Shown here: positions 33,626-44,691 of the stretch, piece by piece | Position numbering within the stretch: position 1 is the stretch's first letter | Layout of the letters: each line of letters opens with the position of its first letter | From: Capronia americana | Lineage: Eukaryota > Ascomycota > Eurotiomycetes > Chaetothyriales > Herpotrichiellaceae | Length of the DNA: 64,000 nucleotides | Assembly (NCBI GenBank): GCA_016110215.1 | Contig: JADWQD010000002.1 | Span: 1,550,001 to 1,614,000 of the forward strand | Direction: 5' to 3' | Notes under the pieces: model-generated | What the model was told of the DNA's origin: nothing | Database searches by the model: none | The model's input: the letters and a program-made list of their open reading frames with translations, nothing else | Translations under genes and position numbers: made by a program

Positions 33626-36495
33626 ATGTCACTTGACGATTCTAGCCTCAGTAAGCCTGCAGTTTCTTTGTTTGCCCCCGTTGCGCTTTTGCCTTGCATT
33701 AATCCCGATTCAACGGCGATTCCACCATTCAAAGCTGGCCCCCCCGTAAACGAACCCCAAGGCGCCTCCGCGTCGAATCCGTTCCTAGCTTGGAGTGATG
33801 TGGGCGATATGGTTCAGCCGGTGAAACACTGCCCTCCGGTCATCTGATTGCTGACCTGTTCCAATTGCTGATCGCGAATTGCGCCCGATTCCAGGCACCA
33901 ACCACCAAGCCGACCGTGTCAGCAGCCAAATTGAGAATCAACCACAACCTCAGCGTCAACAACCTGTTCCTTCGAGATCGGCTCAAGCACAGCCAAGGGT
34001 ATGTCGCTTTTTCAATACGAACAAAGGTATTTTTCCTCTGTCTTTTGTATTTCAATTTTCTCATTGGCTATTGCCGTGTAATGTATCCCTCCAATGACCC
34101 CGGCCCGAATAACCCCCCAGGGGTTTCCAGCCTGATGCCTGGCTGCGCACCAGGACAATAGTGCTCGACCTGTTCCCGCTCCTGGAATTCAATCACACAG
34201 GGGATTCACCCCACGTGATGGCAACTCTGACAAATGGTGGTAGGTTGTCGCGCCGGTTCGCAATGTCCTTTCAAGCACGTTCAAACCACAGAGAAAGCCC
34301 TATCTGCCGGGGGGACGCCTGGCCGGCAACACGCCCAAGTCAGAGCAGGCTCTTCGGTTGAGACCGAACGGCAGGCTGTTCCTCATCCAGCTAGAATCCC
34401 TGTTCCACGACCGAGTCCGAGTCAAAAGCCAGTCTCGCAACTCCAGCAAGCCAATCCGCGTGAGTTTCAGCTGAGTCAAGTGGTCAAGAGGTTCAAACCG
34501 ACCCGCAGTGAGACTCAAGATGGCACACTCTTGTCCTTTGCCGTGGCTCCCTCGGATCCGGATTTTCCCTTTGAGTTGAAGGGAGGACTGCGTTGCAGCC
34601 TGACAGTTCCGGCCGCGTACCCGCAACATGGCAAGCCGACCATCAGGGTCACGAATGCCGAGATGGCACGAGGCTTCCAGATCAATGTGGAAAGGGGATT
34701 CGACAGCCTTGTCGCGGACTCACCGCAGAAGACACTTTTGGCGCAGCTGAACGAATTGGACAGGAATTTAGAGAAATTCCTGACGACGGAAAAGGCACAA
34801 ACCATCAAGATCATTGCCAACGCGGACAAGAGATCTGGGACGCCCCAGCCATTGCCAGCGCCAACTCGGCGTCGATCCCCTTCACCCGTATCCGTTGCCG
34901 TGGAGTCCCCATCGTGGACGCCGCAGCAGAAGTCTGATGCTCTTGGCAAGAGGCAAGCTGATGTCCGACAACTCGAAGCCCGTATGAACCGGGTGCCCAA
35001 CTTCTCCAAGTCTCCTGATGGTACGGTTTTCAATGTCCCTGTCCACTTACCCAAGCCAGCCAGACTTCCTCTCAATCTTCAGTCGTTGAAAGAGGTTATT
35101 TTGTCTGTGCCAAAGCTGTACAACCTGGAGCCATGTACAGTATTGTTGAAAGGGGTCAGTGGACCAGAAGTGGAGAATGTTCAACTCGCCTTCGAGAAGC
35201 ATGTTCGAGATAAACGGGATATGACCCTCATGGCACACGTCAACTATCTAACACAGAATATCCACACAATGGCCTCCGAGATGGCAGAGACTGCGAAGTT
35301 CTCCGAAACACAAGTCCAAACTAAGGAGCCTGCCATCGAGCAGCCACAGCCCGCAGAATCGGTGGAGGAAGGACCGGAACCAAGGCGAGATAACTTAGAG
35401 GAAGAAAGACCACACGTGAAATTCATTCCTCGTCCACCGGAGTGGGATCACCACGATTCGGAGGACGAGACTGATGGGTCTTCCTACGATTCAGACGAGT
35501 ATTCCCACACCGATGAAGACGAAGGCGATGACGACGAAGATGACGGAGAAGACGAGCAAGGCGGTGCATCACTTCCCGCATCAGCAGTATCAACCTCCCC
35601 CGACTCAGGCATTCATCTCTCGTTTCCGCACCTGGAACTCCACAACATCGAGCTGCTCACTCTCGTCTCCCTGTCCCTCTCGGTCAAGTGTCTCCGGTGC
35701 AAAACGCCCTCTGATGTCTCGAAGATCAAAGCCAGCGGCAAGGACGCCGACAACGCCGGCCCCATCGCCTCTAGCACGCGCACTGAATCTTGCCCCAAAT
35801 GCACCACCCCGTTCACCTTCCTCTACGTCCCCAACACGTTACACTCCAACACCATCCGCGCCGGCACGATCGAGGCAACAGGCTGCACCGTCACAGACAT
35901 GCTCCCCTCGGTCTTCCAACCGACGTGCTCGTCGTGCTCGACCGCCTTCCCAGTCCCGCCCGGCGTGATCTCCGTACGCGGCGACACTCCCGTGCAGGTG
36001 TGCCGCTCATGCCACGCGAAGATGACGTTCACGATCCACGAGGTGAAATTCCTGCGCGTGTCCCACGCCTCCGCCGCGCTCCCGCTGCGCCGTCCGCGGA
36101 AGGAAAACCTGGGCATCTCCGCCGGCACCCCTCTGCCCAACAACGGCACTTGTCCCCACTACCGCCATTCGTACCGCTGGTTCCGCTTCTCGTGCTGCAA
36201 TCGCGTGTACGCGTGCGATCGGTGCCACGACGCCGCGGAGGAACACGTCAACGAACACGCGGAGCGGATGGTGTGCGGGTGGTGTTCGCGCGAGCAGCGC
36301 TTCCGCCGCGACGACTGTGGCGTGTGTGGCAGGAGCGTGACCCGGCAGAGAAAGGTCGGCGGCTTCTGGGAAGGAGGCCAGGGCACGAGGGAGAGGCGGC
36401 TGATGAGCAGGAATGAAAAGAGGAAGTATAAGCGGCCGAGCGCGAAGGAGGCGGCGGCCGCACAGGCGAAGAAGCATGGCAAGAAAGATGCTTGA
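33626..36495 (+). CDS. CCCH plus CHY zinc-finger protein
   Basis: The model has three exons, 33626-33650, 33895-34026 and 34244-36495, with introns of 244 bp (gtaagc...ttccag) and 217 bp (gtattt...ggtag), both phase 1. It encodes 802 residues. Splicing across the second intron rebuilds a canonical CCCH finger, Cys45-x8-Cys54-x5-Cys60-x3-His64, strong support for that junction. A folded region resembling an RWD-type domain follows (about 120-240). Next come an acidic segment with DEDEGDDDEDD, a region with several CxxC pairs (about 535-640), and a C-terminal CHY finger starting CPHYRHSYRWFRFSCC near 687 with CDRCHD and CGWC. The tail is Lys/Ala rich. Small CHY proteins such as yeast Hot13 act on zinc and redox state of mitochondrial Tim proteins; CCCH fingers usually bind RNA. 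The joint function here is unknown. The introns are unusually long for this window, so exon 1 is the least certain part. Confidence 0.85.
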
Positions 36496-36926
36496 TGAGC
36501 TTCCTCCACAGCGGAGATCGAATGGATCCATTGGACGACCGGGGTGAGTGAATAGGTCGGCTCTGCAAGTCTTTTGGCTTTGGGTCCTTGCCGCTATATC
36601 TATGGGACAGCGAGACGGTGCTGGACTTCGAAAACAGCCCTCTCTAGCACGCATCTGCACAGACGACTTATCCTCCTCTGCCTAAATTCTGATTTTTATT
36701 CCTATATTCTCAGCTTGTCCAGGTCTTCACCGATCCATTACGTATCTTACAGCAAACATCAAGCAAAGTCTGCAGTAGCAGGCTGAGAGGCCGATATTCT
36801 ACATGGATATTGCCGACCTGTTGCACTCTCACAGTGCATGTGTCGAGTGGACTGCGATATCACTGAACACATGCTAAATGTACCGCAAACTGTAGTCGAC
36901 GAGTCGCGTGCTCAGAAGCTCGAAGC
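36496..36926. other. Convergent intergenic region
   Basis: These 431 bp lie between the 3' ends of the CHY gene (plus) and the bZIP gene (minus). Nothing coding is seen. Confidence 0.7.
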
Positions 36927-38773
36927 TCAAGGTGAATATCCCGTGCAAATCAAACTGTACGTCTCTTCCACGTCATGAGGCTTCACCACTGGTTGCCGCG
37001 ATTGGTCAAGCTGCACTGGTGCAATACCGGCTGTTTGCTCCCCCTTGATCCTCGTCCACAGTTCGAAGACGGCGGTATCGCATGCCTTTCCTAGCCAGAG
37101 GTACTTCCGCACGATGTGTTTCAGCTGCATGGAGTCGACAAGCCCGATTGCTGTCAACAACAATCGAGCGAGATCGGCGAAGAACGCTTCTTGTTCGGTG
37201 TGTTTCGCGGCCAGGGCGCCTACGACGGTGATCCAGAGCCAGAATTCGCGTTGACTCTTCCAAGCACTGGCGACGGCGCCCGGAAGCTCTTGCAGCTCTG
37301 TCTCTGTCTCTGTCCCTGGTCCAGCGTCGACAAGATGGGGTGTTGTGGCGTTGCTCTTACTTGCCGCCGTCGAGAAGGCCAAGGGCCGATGGCATTCGAG
37401 TGCCGTCCTTAGCTGCTTGACCAAGATGTCCATTGGTTTTCGGCGCGCAACCGGGTATATCACCCCGTAGCTGAATATCAGGGCACCAAGGCGGCAGAGT
37501 TCTTCATCATCGTCTTGGTATTTCGGCAGACCGAGCAACCGATACTGAATGAGATTGCGGCTGACGTTCGTCTCCCACGACACGGACGAGTCTGACAAGG
37601 TTTGCAGGCCATCATCGTCAATGTCGTCAGCGATTCTCTCCAATTGGCGGCAATACATGCGCATGTCGAGCAGCAAGTCCTTGAAGTCAGTGTCGGTGAC
37701 GGCGGGGAAGACGTCATCTATCCTTTCACGTGGCGGACGGATCATTTTCACCTGATTCTCCAGAACATGCTTGTAGAGGCGGCACAAGGTGAAGTTCGGC
37801 CGCATGAGGGATACGCTTGCCTGCAAAATGTCCGTCGACTGCACTTGCTCTGCCACGCCAGGGGTTGTCATGTTCTGCAGCCCCTTTCGTGCGGCAACCA
37901 GACGCCTAAGAGCGTCCATGTGCGCGCCGGTCCATCTGAGGCGGGAGAGGTACTGAAGCCAGCCCATCGACCGCAGCGGTGGATCAAAGCCACCGCTGCA
38001 GTTGGCCGCATCCTCCTGCATAGCAAGTGAGGGATTAGTGTCACTGATGGTCAAGGCAAGGACTGCAAAAACCACGGAGTCAGAGACATCGTTGCGGTCG
38101 ATGTGTTCCCGAATGATCTTGACGGCCTGGTTCTGGCAGGCAAGCATGACAGCGTTGTTCTCGGTGCTTGTCTGAGGCAGCTGCATTGACATGGCGATCG
38201 CGGCTGGCCATATAAAAGAGTTCAGCAGCAGTTCATCAACCATGCTCAACCGGAAGAATGCTGAAGTCAACGACTCGTTTGTCTCGAGGCTGTAGTGCTT
38301 GAACGACGGCCAGAGGACAGTTGAAGCATAGTGATATAGTCTCCGTACTCGCTGGTCGGAGAGCAGAGCTGCGCATTCGGCTGTGGGAGAGGCAGACGTG
38401 ATTCGCTGGAATATCGTCTGCGAACGGAGTGCAACGAGGGGAGTTTCGCTGCTCGACTCTATGTATTGCGGACCTGATGGAGGTCCGGCCTGGCGGGGCT
38501 GAAGCGAGACGGGCTTGCGTGGTCTGCAGTAAGCTGATGCCTTCCTAGCCTCTCGTTCTGCGGCTCTTCTGCGACCTACAAGCACGACAACTGGTCAATC
38601 AACATGAAATCTCGAGTCCGGACGGGCGACGTACGATAAGCGCGTTGATGCAACCTGTTCTGGATTCTCCTTCTAGCGCTTGCCTCGGAAAGACCCCCCC
38701 AGTCATCTTCCTCGCGTCTTGCTTCCTTGGGGAGCCTTCTCTCGCAAACAATTCTGGACACCTGGCTCTCCAT
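36927..38773 (-). CDS. Fungal bZIP-type transcription factor with fungal-specific regulatory domain
   Basis: Two exons, 38773-38635 and 38575-36927, with a 59 bp intron (gtacgt...ttgtag, phase 1), encode 595 residues. The intron cuts the DNA-binding basic region. After splicing it reads RRRIQNRLHQRAYR followed by RRRAAEREARKA, which matches the QNRxxQRAYR signature of fungal bZIP proteins. No clear heptad of leucines follows, as in several fungal members with a reduced zipper. The remainder is helical. Near 190-300 it resembles a fungal-specific transcription factor regulatory domain, with a WTGAHMDALRRLVAARKGL element like the W-x2-H-x2-G/A-x2-RLV pattern seen there. A nuclear regulator is expected; targets are unknown. 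It is convergent with the CHY gene and 768 bp upstream lies the end of CCT5, on the same strand. Confidence 0.85.
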
Positions 38774-39540
38774 AATCTAGACTTGTCTGTCTGTCGAAAA
38801 CATCATCAACTTGAAGCTCAGCACGGTACGACATAGAGTTTTAAGGAACGCCCTTGGACGTCCTTGAGCCCCAATCCTTCTACCAGGCACCGACCAGGTG
38901 AACATCGTATGGGTAAAAGTTACTAATACCCTTCTGGAGGATGTTTTAACCATCCCAAAACAATCCTCCTACACGGATCGCCAAGTCGACGCAGGCTGCT
39001 TACCCCTTGATGGTCCAATCAAGTGTTGCGTTAGTCAGCACTCCAAGCTGCAATCCTCAGCATAAACCGCGCATTGTGCCGTTGGTGAGCCATGACACAA
39101 GAGTTCAAGAAGACCTCGTGTGGAGCTTTGCTTGGATTGCCGTGACAAAGAAAAGCCCTCTCTATCCGGCTTGTCCCAGCACTGGTTAGTGACGGACTCG
39201 TGTTGCAGGTCAGCAAACAAACAGACCTGCCAGCAAGTCGCCTTGACGGAGAAGCAATGGACGACGGGACGCCAGGAGAATATACCTCCTGAACAGTATT
39301 CAAGGTGAAAGAGACAGCCCTTCTAATCACAAGTTGATCACAAGCTGGAAGGACTGCAGAAGAGCGCTGGCCAAGGTGCAAAGCATATTGTCAGTCCCGG
39401 TTTTGTGGCCATAATCATCCTTCATTCTTCTATCTCATTTTGTGGTGGGTATCATAGCGGTACACGGGTCGTAGCCTTTGTTCGTGCAGGCTCTCCTGAT
39501 GGGCTCCGAGAGATGCTGATGCTATGCTGGTGAAAACAGT
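38774..39540. promoter_or_regulatory. Upstream region of bZIP gene / 3' flank of CCT5
   Basis: These 767 bp lie between two minus-strand genes. No coding region is supported; presumably the bZIP promoter. Confidence 0.6.
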
Positions 39541-41293
39541 TTAAAAGTCATCGTCGCTTCCGGCCACAATCACATTATTGATTTTCAATACCTGTTGAAT
39601 ATTAGTGAGTGGAGGTCATCGGAACGGTCAGCGGCAGAGGGCGTGGACTTACCATTCGGCACAGCTGGGTCGCAAGCAGCAATTGTTGGCGCTTCCCGAT
39701 CAGCGGATCGATCACGAAATTTTCGCGCATATCTATCGTCTGTCAGCAATTGCCCGGCCTTGATGTCGAGAATGGATTACCGTTGTTGCCAGTTTGCATG
39801 CAGTCAACACCCAGCCTCGAATTGTGTTCTCTAATCTGTCGTGACTTGACTTCGGCCAAGGTCTCAATCGGGCTCAAGCCAGAGTTCTCCGCCAGCGCCA
39901 TCGGAATGGCGTCAAGAGCGTCAGCAAAGGCTCTCATGGCATACTGCTCCAAACCTGGGGACTTCGAAGCAGCATCTTCCACCGCTATTGAGCACGCAAT
40001 CTCAGCGGCTCCACCACCGTAGACAACTCGGTTGTCTCTGACCAGGTTGCGTACCACACAAAGAGCGTCGTGGAGAGATCTCTTCGCCTCGTCAATGATC
40101 ATCTTGTTGCTCCCTCTGACGAAGACCGTGACCGCTCTCGTATTCGCACATTCCTCGATAATAAGCATCTTTTCTCGAGTCGTGCCGAACGTCATCTCTC
40201 TGACCACGCCAGCCTTGCCGAGTTTCTCCGCGCTGAGGTCTTCAAACCGAGGCACGATTCTGCCATTCGTCGCGATAGCGATCAGCTCAATCTCAGGGCC
40301 GCCCACCCATCGTACAGCCGGCAGCTTGTTCTGAAGCAGCAGATGGTTTGCTTCATCATCGAAGCCCCACTGACAGATGACGAGATTGGCCCCCGTAGCT
40401 TTGATCATGTCGATCATCTCGATGAATTTGCTCCTCTCGTACTGCTGCAATTTCTGGAACTCTGCAACGGTGGAGATATCGAGTTTGTGTTTCGTCTTGG
40501 GTTTCGGAGGTTCAAAGGCACAAGTGAGGATGGCTATTTTCGCATCTCTCACCTCACTGGGCATCTGGGGGTGAGAGAAGTCCTTGTCGACAATGACACC
40601 TTTGACGAGGAGTGAGTCTTCAATCGAGCCCCCAGCTTTACCATCGACCTTGATCAGCTCAAAGTCGACGTCTTTCCGTTCCAGGTCGGCAACTGACATG
40701 ACAGCGTCGACAGCGATCTTGGCAAACTGGTCATGTGCCTTGCTGACGATTTTACTTCCGAGGCTCGTCTTTGCGACCTTCATTAGATTCTCTTGTCTCT
40801 CACGAGTGAAGGTAATCTCGTCACTGATCTTGTCCAGATGTGCCACAGCAACCTCGCATGCCTGGTCGAAGCCATCGGCGATCCGTATGGGATGAATGCC
40901 TTTGTCGATCAGATCGGCGGCTTGGTCGAGTAGAGCAGCGGCCAAGACGACTACACCCGTAGTACCATCACCAATCTCTTCGTCCTGTGATTTTGAGAGT
41001 TCCACCATGAGTTTGGCAATAGGATGTGTCAACTCCATCTCGGACATAATCGTGCGCCCATCGTTGGATATTTGAATATCACCGTCGGGGGATATGAGGA
41101 TCTTGTCAAGGCCTCGAGGGCCCAAGGATGTTCGGACGATGTTGGCGACTGTGCGGGCTGCAACAATGTGCTGCTTGACGGCGTCTGTGCCGTGCGCTCG
41201 TTTCTTCTTTCCTTGGTCCCGAACGATGATAAAAGGCCGTCCGCTCTCATCTTTGGCTATTTGAGCCTGCGAAAGGTCCAGTTGCATCGCCAT
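39541..41293 (-). CDS. CCT5: T-complex protein 1 subunit epsilon (CCT5)
   Basis: This is one of eight subunits of the cytosolic chaperonin TRiC/CCT, which folds actin, tubulin and WD-repeat proteins with ATP. Three exons, 41293-39781, 39732-39653 and 39591-39541, with introns of 48 bp (gtaatc...acgatag, phase 1) and 61 bp (gtaagt...caacag, phase 0), encode 547 residues. Group II chaperonin motifs are present: TSLGPRGLDKIL, NDGRTIM, GDGTTGVVVLA, VRGSNKMIIDEAKRSLHDAL and VYGGGAAE. The spliced C-terminus reads DMRENFVIDPLIGKRQQ, then LCRMVLKINNVIVAGSDDDF, typical of the epsilon subunit. Without splicing the last frame ends in an unrelated tail, so both introns are well supported. The gene is divergent from HP1 with 501 bp between start codons. 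Confidence 0.97.
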
Positions 41294-41794
41294 AGCGTCA
41301 GAGATCTCCGACAGTAACCTCCACCACTCCTACTCCTCTTGGATAACTGCGTCTTCCGTCTTGCGAAGCGAGTGTGGTGTTAGCGGAGCGTGCGCCGTTG
41401 GGTAGTTGAAATAATGCAGGCGTAATAGAGAATCAGTAGACCAGGGTCTCCCTTCTGATCTGCCTTCGTTCTTCCTGCACTTGGAGTTCAACTAGGCTGA
41501 AAGGGTAGAAAGAGCAGGCTCAGACTGCGCGTTTGAATTTCTGTCTCTGATTGTACGGAGTATGCCTTCAAAATTTTGGGGCCGGCGCTATACTCCACCG
41601 TAGATCTATACGTCTATCGGCTGCATGCGTAGCCGTACTTTCAGCCTTTCCAGCCGTCGCATCGAGGCATCCTATCACGTCGCCTCCGCTCGAGTTCGAC
41701 ATCCCGCGCACATGGTTCAGAACGCGCGACATTCTTTGGAACAAACCTATCTCCTACTTGTCCATTAAATCGTTCTTTGGCGCATTGGCGCGAA
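41294..41794. promoter_or_regulatory. Divergent promoter, CCT5 / HP1
   Basis: The 501 bp between the two divergent start codons must carry both promoters. One TACGGAGTA word is present (41554-41562). No clear heat-shock element array was recognised by eye. Confidence 0.65.
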
Positions 41795-42672
41795 ATGCCT
41801 AGACTTGCAGGCAAGTCCAAGCTCAGACTCACTTGAGTTGCTCCTTACCACTTGTCAGCTACTTACTCTTGCTTAGGGGAAGACGGCTCCGATATTGAGG
41901 ACGTCTACGAAGAGACAGAAGTCGACGCTGATAGCGGTGCGAAAAGTCAACTCGATGGCGAATTGAACGACAAGCTCAACGACGACGAGGAATTGGCGCC
42001 AAGCCAAAACGAAGACAGCGAAGACCACGAGGACCGGCAGACTAAGGCCGAGGCGGATGACGAGAACGAAGAGGATGATGAGGATGAAGATCAGGAGGGT
42101 GACGAAGGAGAGGAATACAGTGTCGAAACGATCCAGGATCATAAATGGTACAGGGGACAACTTCTCTACTGGATCAAGTGGAAGGGGTATCCAGCTTCGC
42201 AAAACACTTGGGAACCTGAAGGACACCTTCTACCGTATGATCAGTAACCTTGCCGTCAAACGCGACGCGGCTAACATGGTAGCCTTACAGACACTCCCGG
42301 CTCATACTTGCGGCCTACCACAAAAAGATCGGTGGCAAACCACAAGCACCTATGAAGAGGGGCAAATCAAAACCGAGCCTACGGGAAGCTGCCTCTTCCG
42401 AAGACCTTCCAGCATCCAAGCGTCAGAAGCGCAATGGCGCGAAGGGTGTGAAAGAGGCTGAACAAGACTTCTCCTGGTTGCCCAAGGGTGATCAGTGGGA
42501 GGACCAAGTGGTCAAAGTCGAGACAATCGAGCGCAACGAAGACACCAAACAGCTGATGGCATACATACTTTTCACGAACGGAAAACGGTCGAAGATCAGC
42601 ATGGATATGGTCTACAAATACTGTCCTAGACCTATGCTCAGATTCTACGAGGAGCATTTGAAGTTCAAGTGA
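41795..42672 (+). CDS. hepA: Heterochromatin protein 1 (chromo + chromoshadow)
   Basis: This protein reads histone H3 lysine 9 methylation and silences heterochromatin in the nucleus. The chromodomain EYSVETIQDHKWYRGQ with YWIKWKGY and NTWEPEGHLLP follows an acidic N-terminus. After a basic hinge (KRQKR) comes the chromoshadow domain (FSWLPKGDQWEDQV to the C-terminus). Three exons are proposed: 41795-41810, 41877-42234, 42291-42672, giving 251 residues. The second intron (56 bp, gtatga...ttacag, branch-like ctaac) restores the end of the chromodomain, HLLPHSRLILAAYHKKIGG, and is secure. The first intron would be a GC-AG intron of 66 bp (cag/GCAAGT...gcttag), which fits the phase and gives an N-terminus MPRLAGEDGSD. 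That first exon is the least certain part. It is divergent from CCT5. Confidence 0.92.
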
Positions 42673-43827
42673 GCGGTAGGTGCTTGATGCGAAACATGCT
42701 ACCAGGCGCTCCGGTCAGTGAATGAAGGTCACCCATTCGACTGTACAATACTCCTACCACTTCCTCGATGTTCTGATGCATCTTGGATCTTGACTTCTTG
42801 ACTACTGACATTGATTTGCGCATGGCGCTGGAACTGGAGGGAGGCCTGTGTCCGGAAGTGCTGACAAAGAGTCGCATCCGAGCTGGCCAAAAAGTGCCTT
42901 AGGGCTGAGCTGATCGGTTCAAGCTTAGAACCCTCAGCCGGGATGATGATACCAAAGCCGCAGCTTTGAAGAGCTGGGAACATTGCAACCTAGCAAACTC
43001 AGGAAGCAGTTTGGCTACAGCTCGTAGCGTGTTGGGTCCCTCCCAATTCACGTGAACTTTAAGCTATTGAACGAGCGATCTGGATTCTGGGGCCAGTATG
43101 GAGATTCCAACTTGTCCTGATTGAAGCACAAAACATAAAGGTACCACCTTTTCACCTGCTGCCACTGCCTTTAGCATTTAGTCGAGCAGATCCAGCAGCA
43201 ATCCCCGATACCCTGTGATTGGCTGTCTAGGCGTCATCACGCAACCATCACCGCAGATTATGAATGAACAAGAAGCAACTGGCAAGGCTCCTTGCAGCCG
43301 CTGCCCCCATATATAGTATGTCTATTCTGACGTTAACGGTGAGACCTTTACATCTTCTCATCCTCTCCTGATTTCTGCTGAACAGTGTTTTCACGTTCGT
43401 CTCCATCACCAGCCGCAAGCTATCGCGTATGTACGTTTGCAGGGAGCATGCTTCGGATAGGCGGACGCCTCCCCCAGCCAGAGCAATTCCGGACCCAAGG
43501 ACGCTCAGATGTTCTGATATAGTAGGTCATAAGAACGCGTGATTTTGCTCTCTTCGGGGTAGACTCAACGGCGAGCCCACGGTGGGCAGACACTGACTCG
43601 GGGGGACATGTTGTCCCTGACTATTGACACCGTCGGCCTAAGATTCATCCGCGTGCCTGGCTTGGGGCGGCACAAGAACTGCCTAAGGAAATTCCAAAAC
43701 AATGTTGCCTACATAACTGACGGCCGTTCCCCAAAACCCCAATTGAATTCACGTCAAGCTCAGTCTTCCGACAGTCCAGACAAAGATCCGTTCGGTTCAG
43801 TCACAGACGCGAACAAGGTCAATCAGA
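42673..43827. other. Intergenic region, HP1 / MGST3-like gene
   Basis: These 1.15 kb between two plus-strand genes show no supported coding region and should contain the promoter of the MAPEG gene. Confidence 0.6.
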
Positions 43828-44330
43828 ATGGGTTACACGCTTACTGCCCCCGACGGCTACGGGTAAGTGGCCCTTCCTACGTTCGAACGCAGTCAGCTCG
43901 ACGCATCTGACGGACTCTCTAAAGCTACGTCGTCCTCATCGCGCTGGGAGCGATTCCCTTTCTCTCGAACATGCAAGGCAACGTGGTGTCGGCCCTGCGC
44001 AAACCCGCCAAGGTCCCTTATCCAAATGCGTATGCATCCCATGAGCAGGCGAAGGAGAGTCAAGATGCCTACAAGTTCAACTGTGCCCAGAGAGCACACG
44101 CCAACCTACTCGAAAATATGCCCCAAACAATGGCTTTCATGCTCTTTGCAGGATTGGAGTATCCCACCGCGACAGCTGCGCTAGGGGTAGGATGGGTGCT
44201 GGCTCGCAGTCTGTATGCCTTTGGATACATCAAGTGGGGGAAGAGGTATGGCTTAGGTGGAGGAGCCTTCTGGCTGTGTCAGGCAGGCCTTTGGGCGTTG
44301 TCCTGTGCAACTGCTCTGAAGATGCTTTAA
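43828..44330 (+). CDS. Microsomal glutathione S-transferase 3-like MAPEG protein
   Basis: MAPEG proteins are small membrane proteins with four helices that conjugate glutathione to lipophilic compounds or reduce lipid peroxides. Exons 43828-43862 and 43925-44330, with a 62 bp intron (gtaagt...ctaaag, phase 2), encode 146 residues, the usual MGST3 size. The first helix YVVLIALGAIPFLSN spans the start of exon 2. The family signature is QRAHANLLENMPQTMAF, followed by hydrophobic helices and a final segment rich in Leu, Trp and Ala. Location is the endoplasmic reticulum or outer mitochondrial membrane by family knowledge. The exon 1 sequence MGYTLTAPDGYG fits homologues of this type. Substrates are unknown. 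Confidence 0.93.
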
Positions 44331-44691
44331 GAGACCGGTTTTCTTTATCTGTCAGATAGGAGCGAAGTAGAGATCACGAACGGAGACCACCATCCGCTCT
44401 GAAGTGAGTGTGGCTTTCATTTGACTTCAACCCAGAAGAGTCTCTCGTGAATCGTGGCTCAGAGAACACGAGCTCAGCGTTGAAAAGAGAAATGAGGCAC
44501 TTTGGATTTTGGCTGCCGAATGCTTCATGTTGGATTCACTAGTCAGGCACGCCCGAAGAGTCACAGCATCCCCCGCACTCAAGTGGGGGTCACAATTCGA
44601 GTCGAAATATTTTGTGACTCGTCTTCTGACTCTTTAATTTTCACTCACTCATCCTCTGCTAAGTTCTCGGTCTCAACTCACGCACTCCACC
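44331..44691. promoter_or_regulatory. Promoter region of lysyl-tRNA synthetase
   Basis: These 361 bp lie between the MAPEG stop and the KRS1 start. The last 140 bp hold three TGACTC-type cores, annotated separately. Confidence 0.65.
44558..44632. promoter_or_regulatory. Three TGACTC cross-pathway-control-type elements
   Basis: GAGTCA at 44558-44563 (TGACTC on the minus strand) and TGACTC at 44615-44620 and 44627-44632 lie 60-134 bp upstream of the KRS1 ATG. TGACTC is the core bound by Gcn4/CpcA, the amino-acid starvation regulator. Aminoacyl-tRNA synthetase genes are known targets in fungi. Binding is inferred. Confidence 0.5.
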
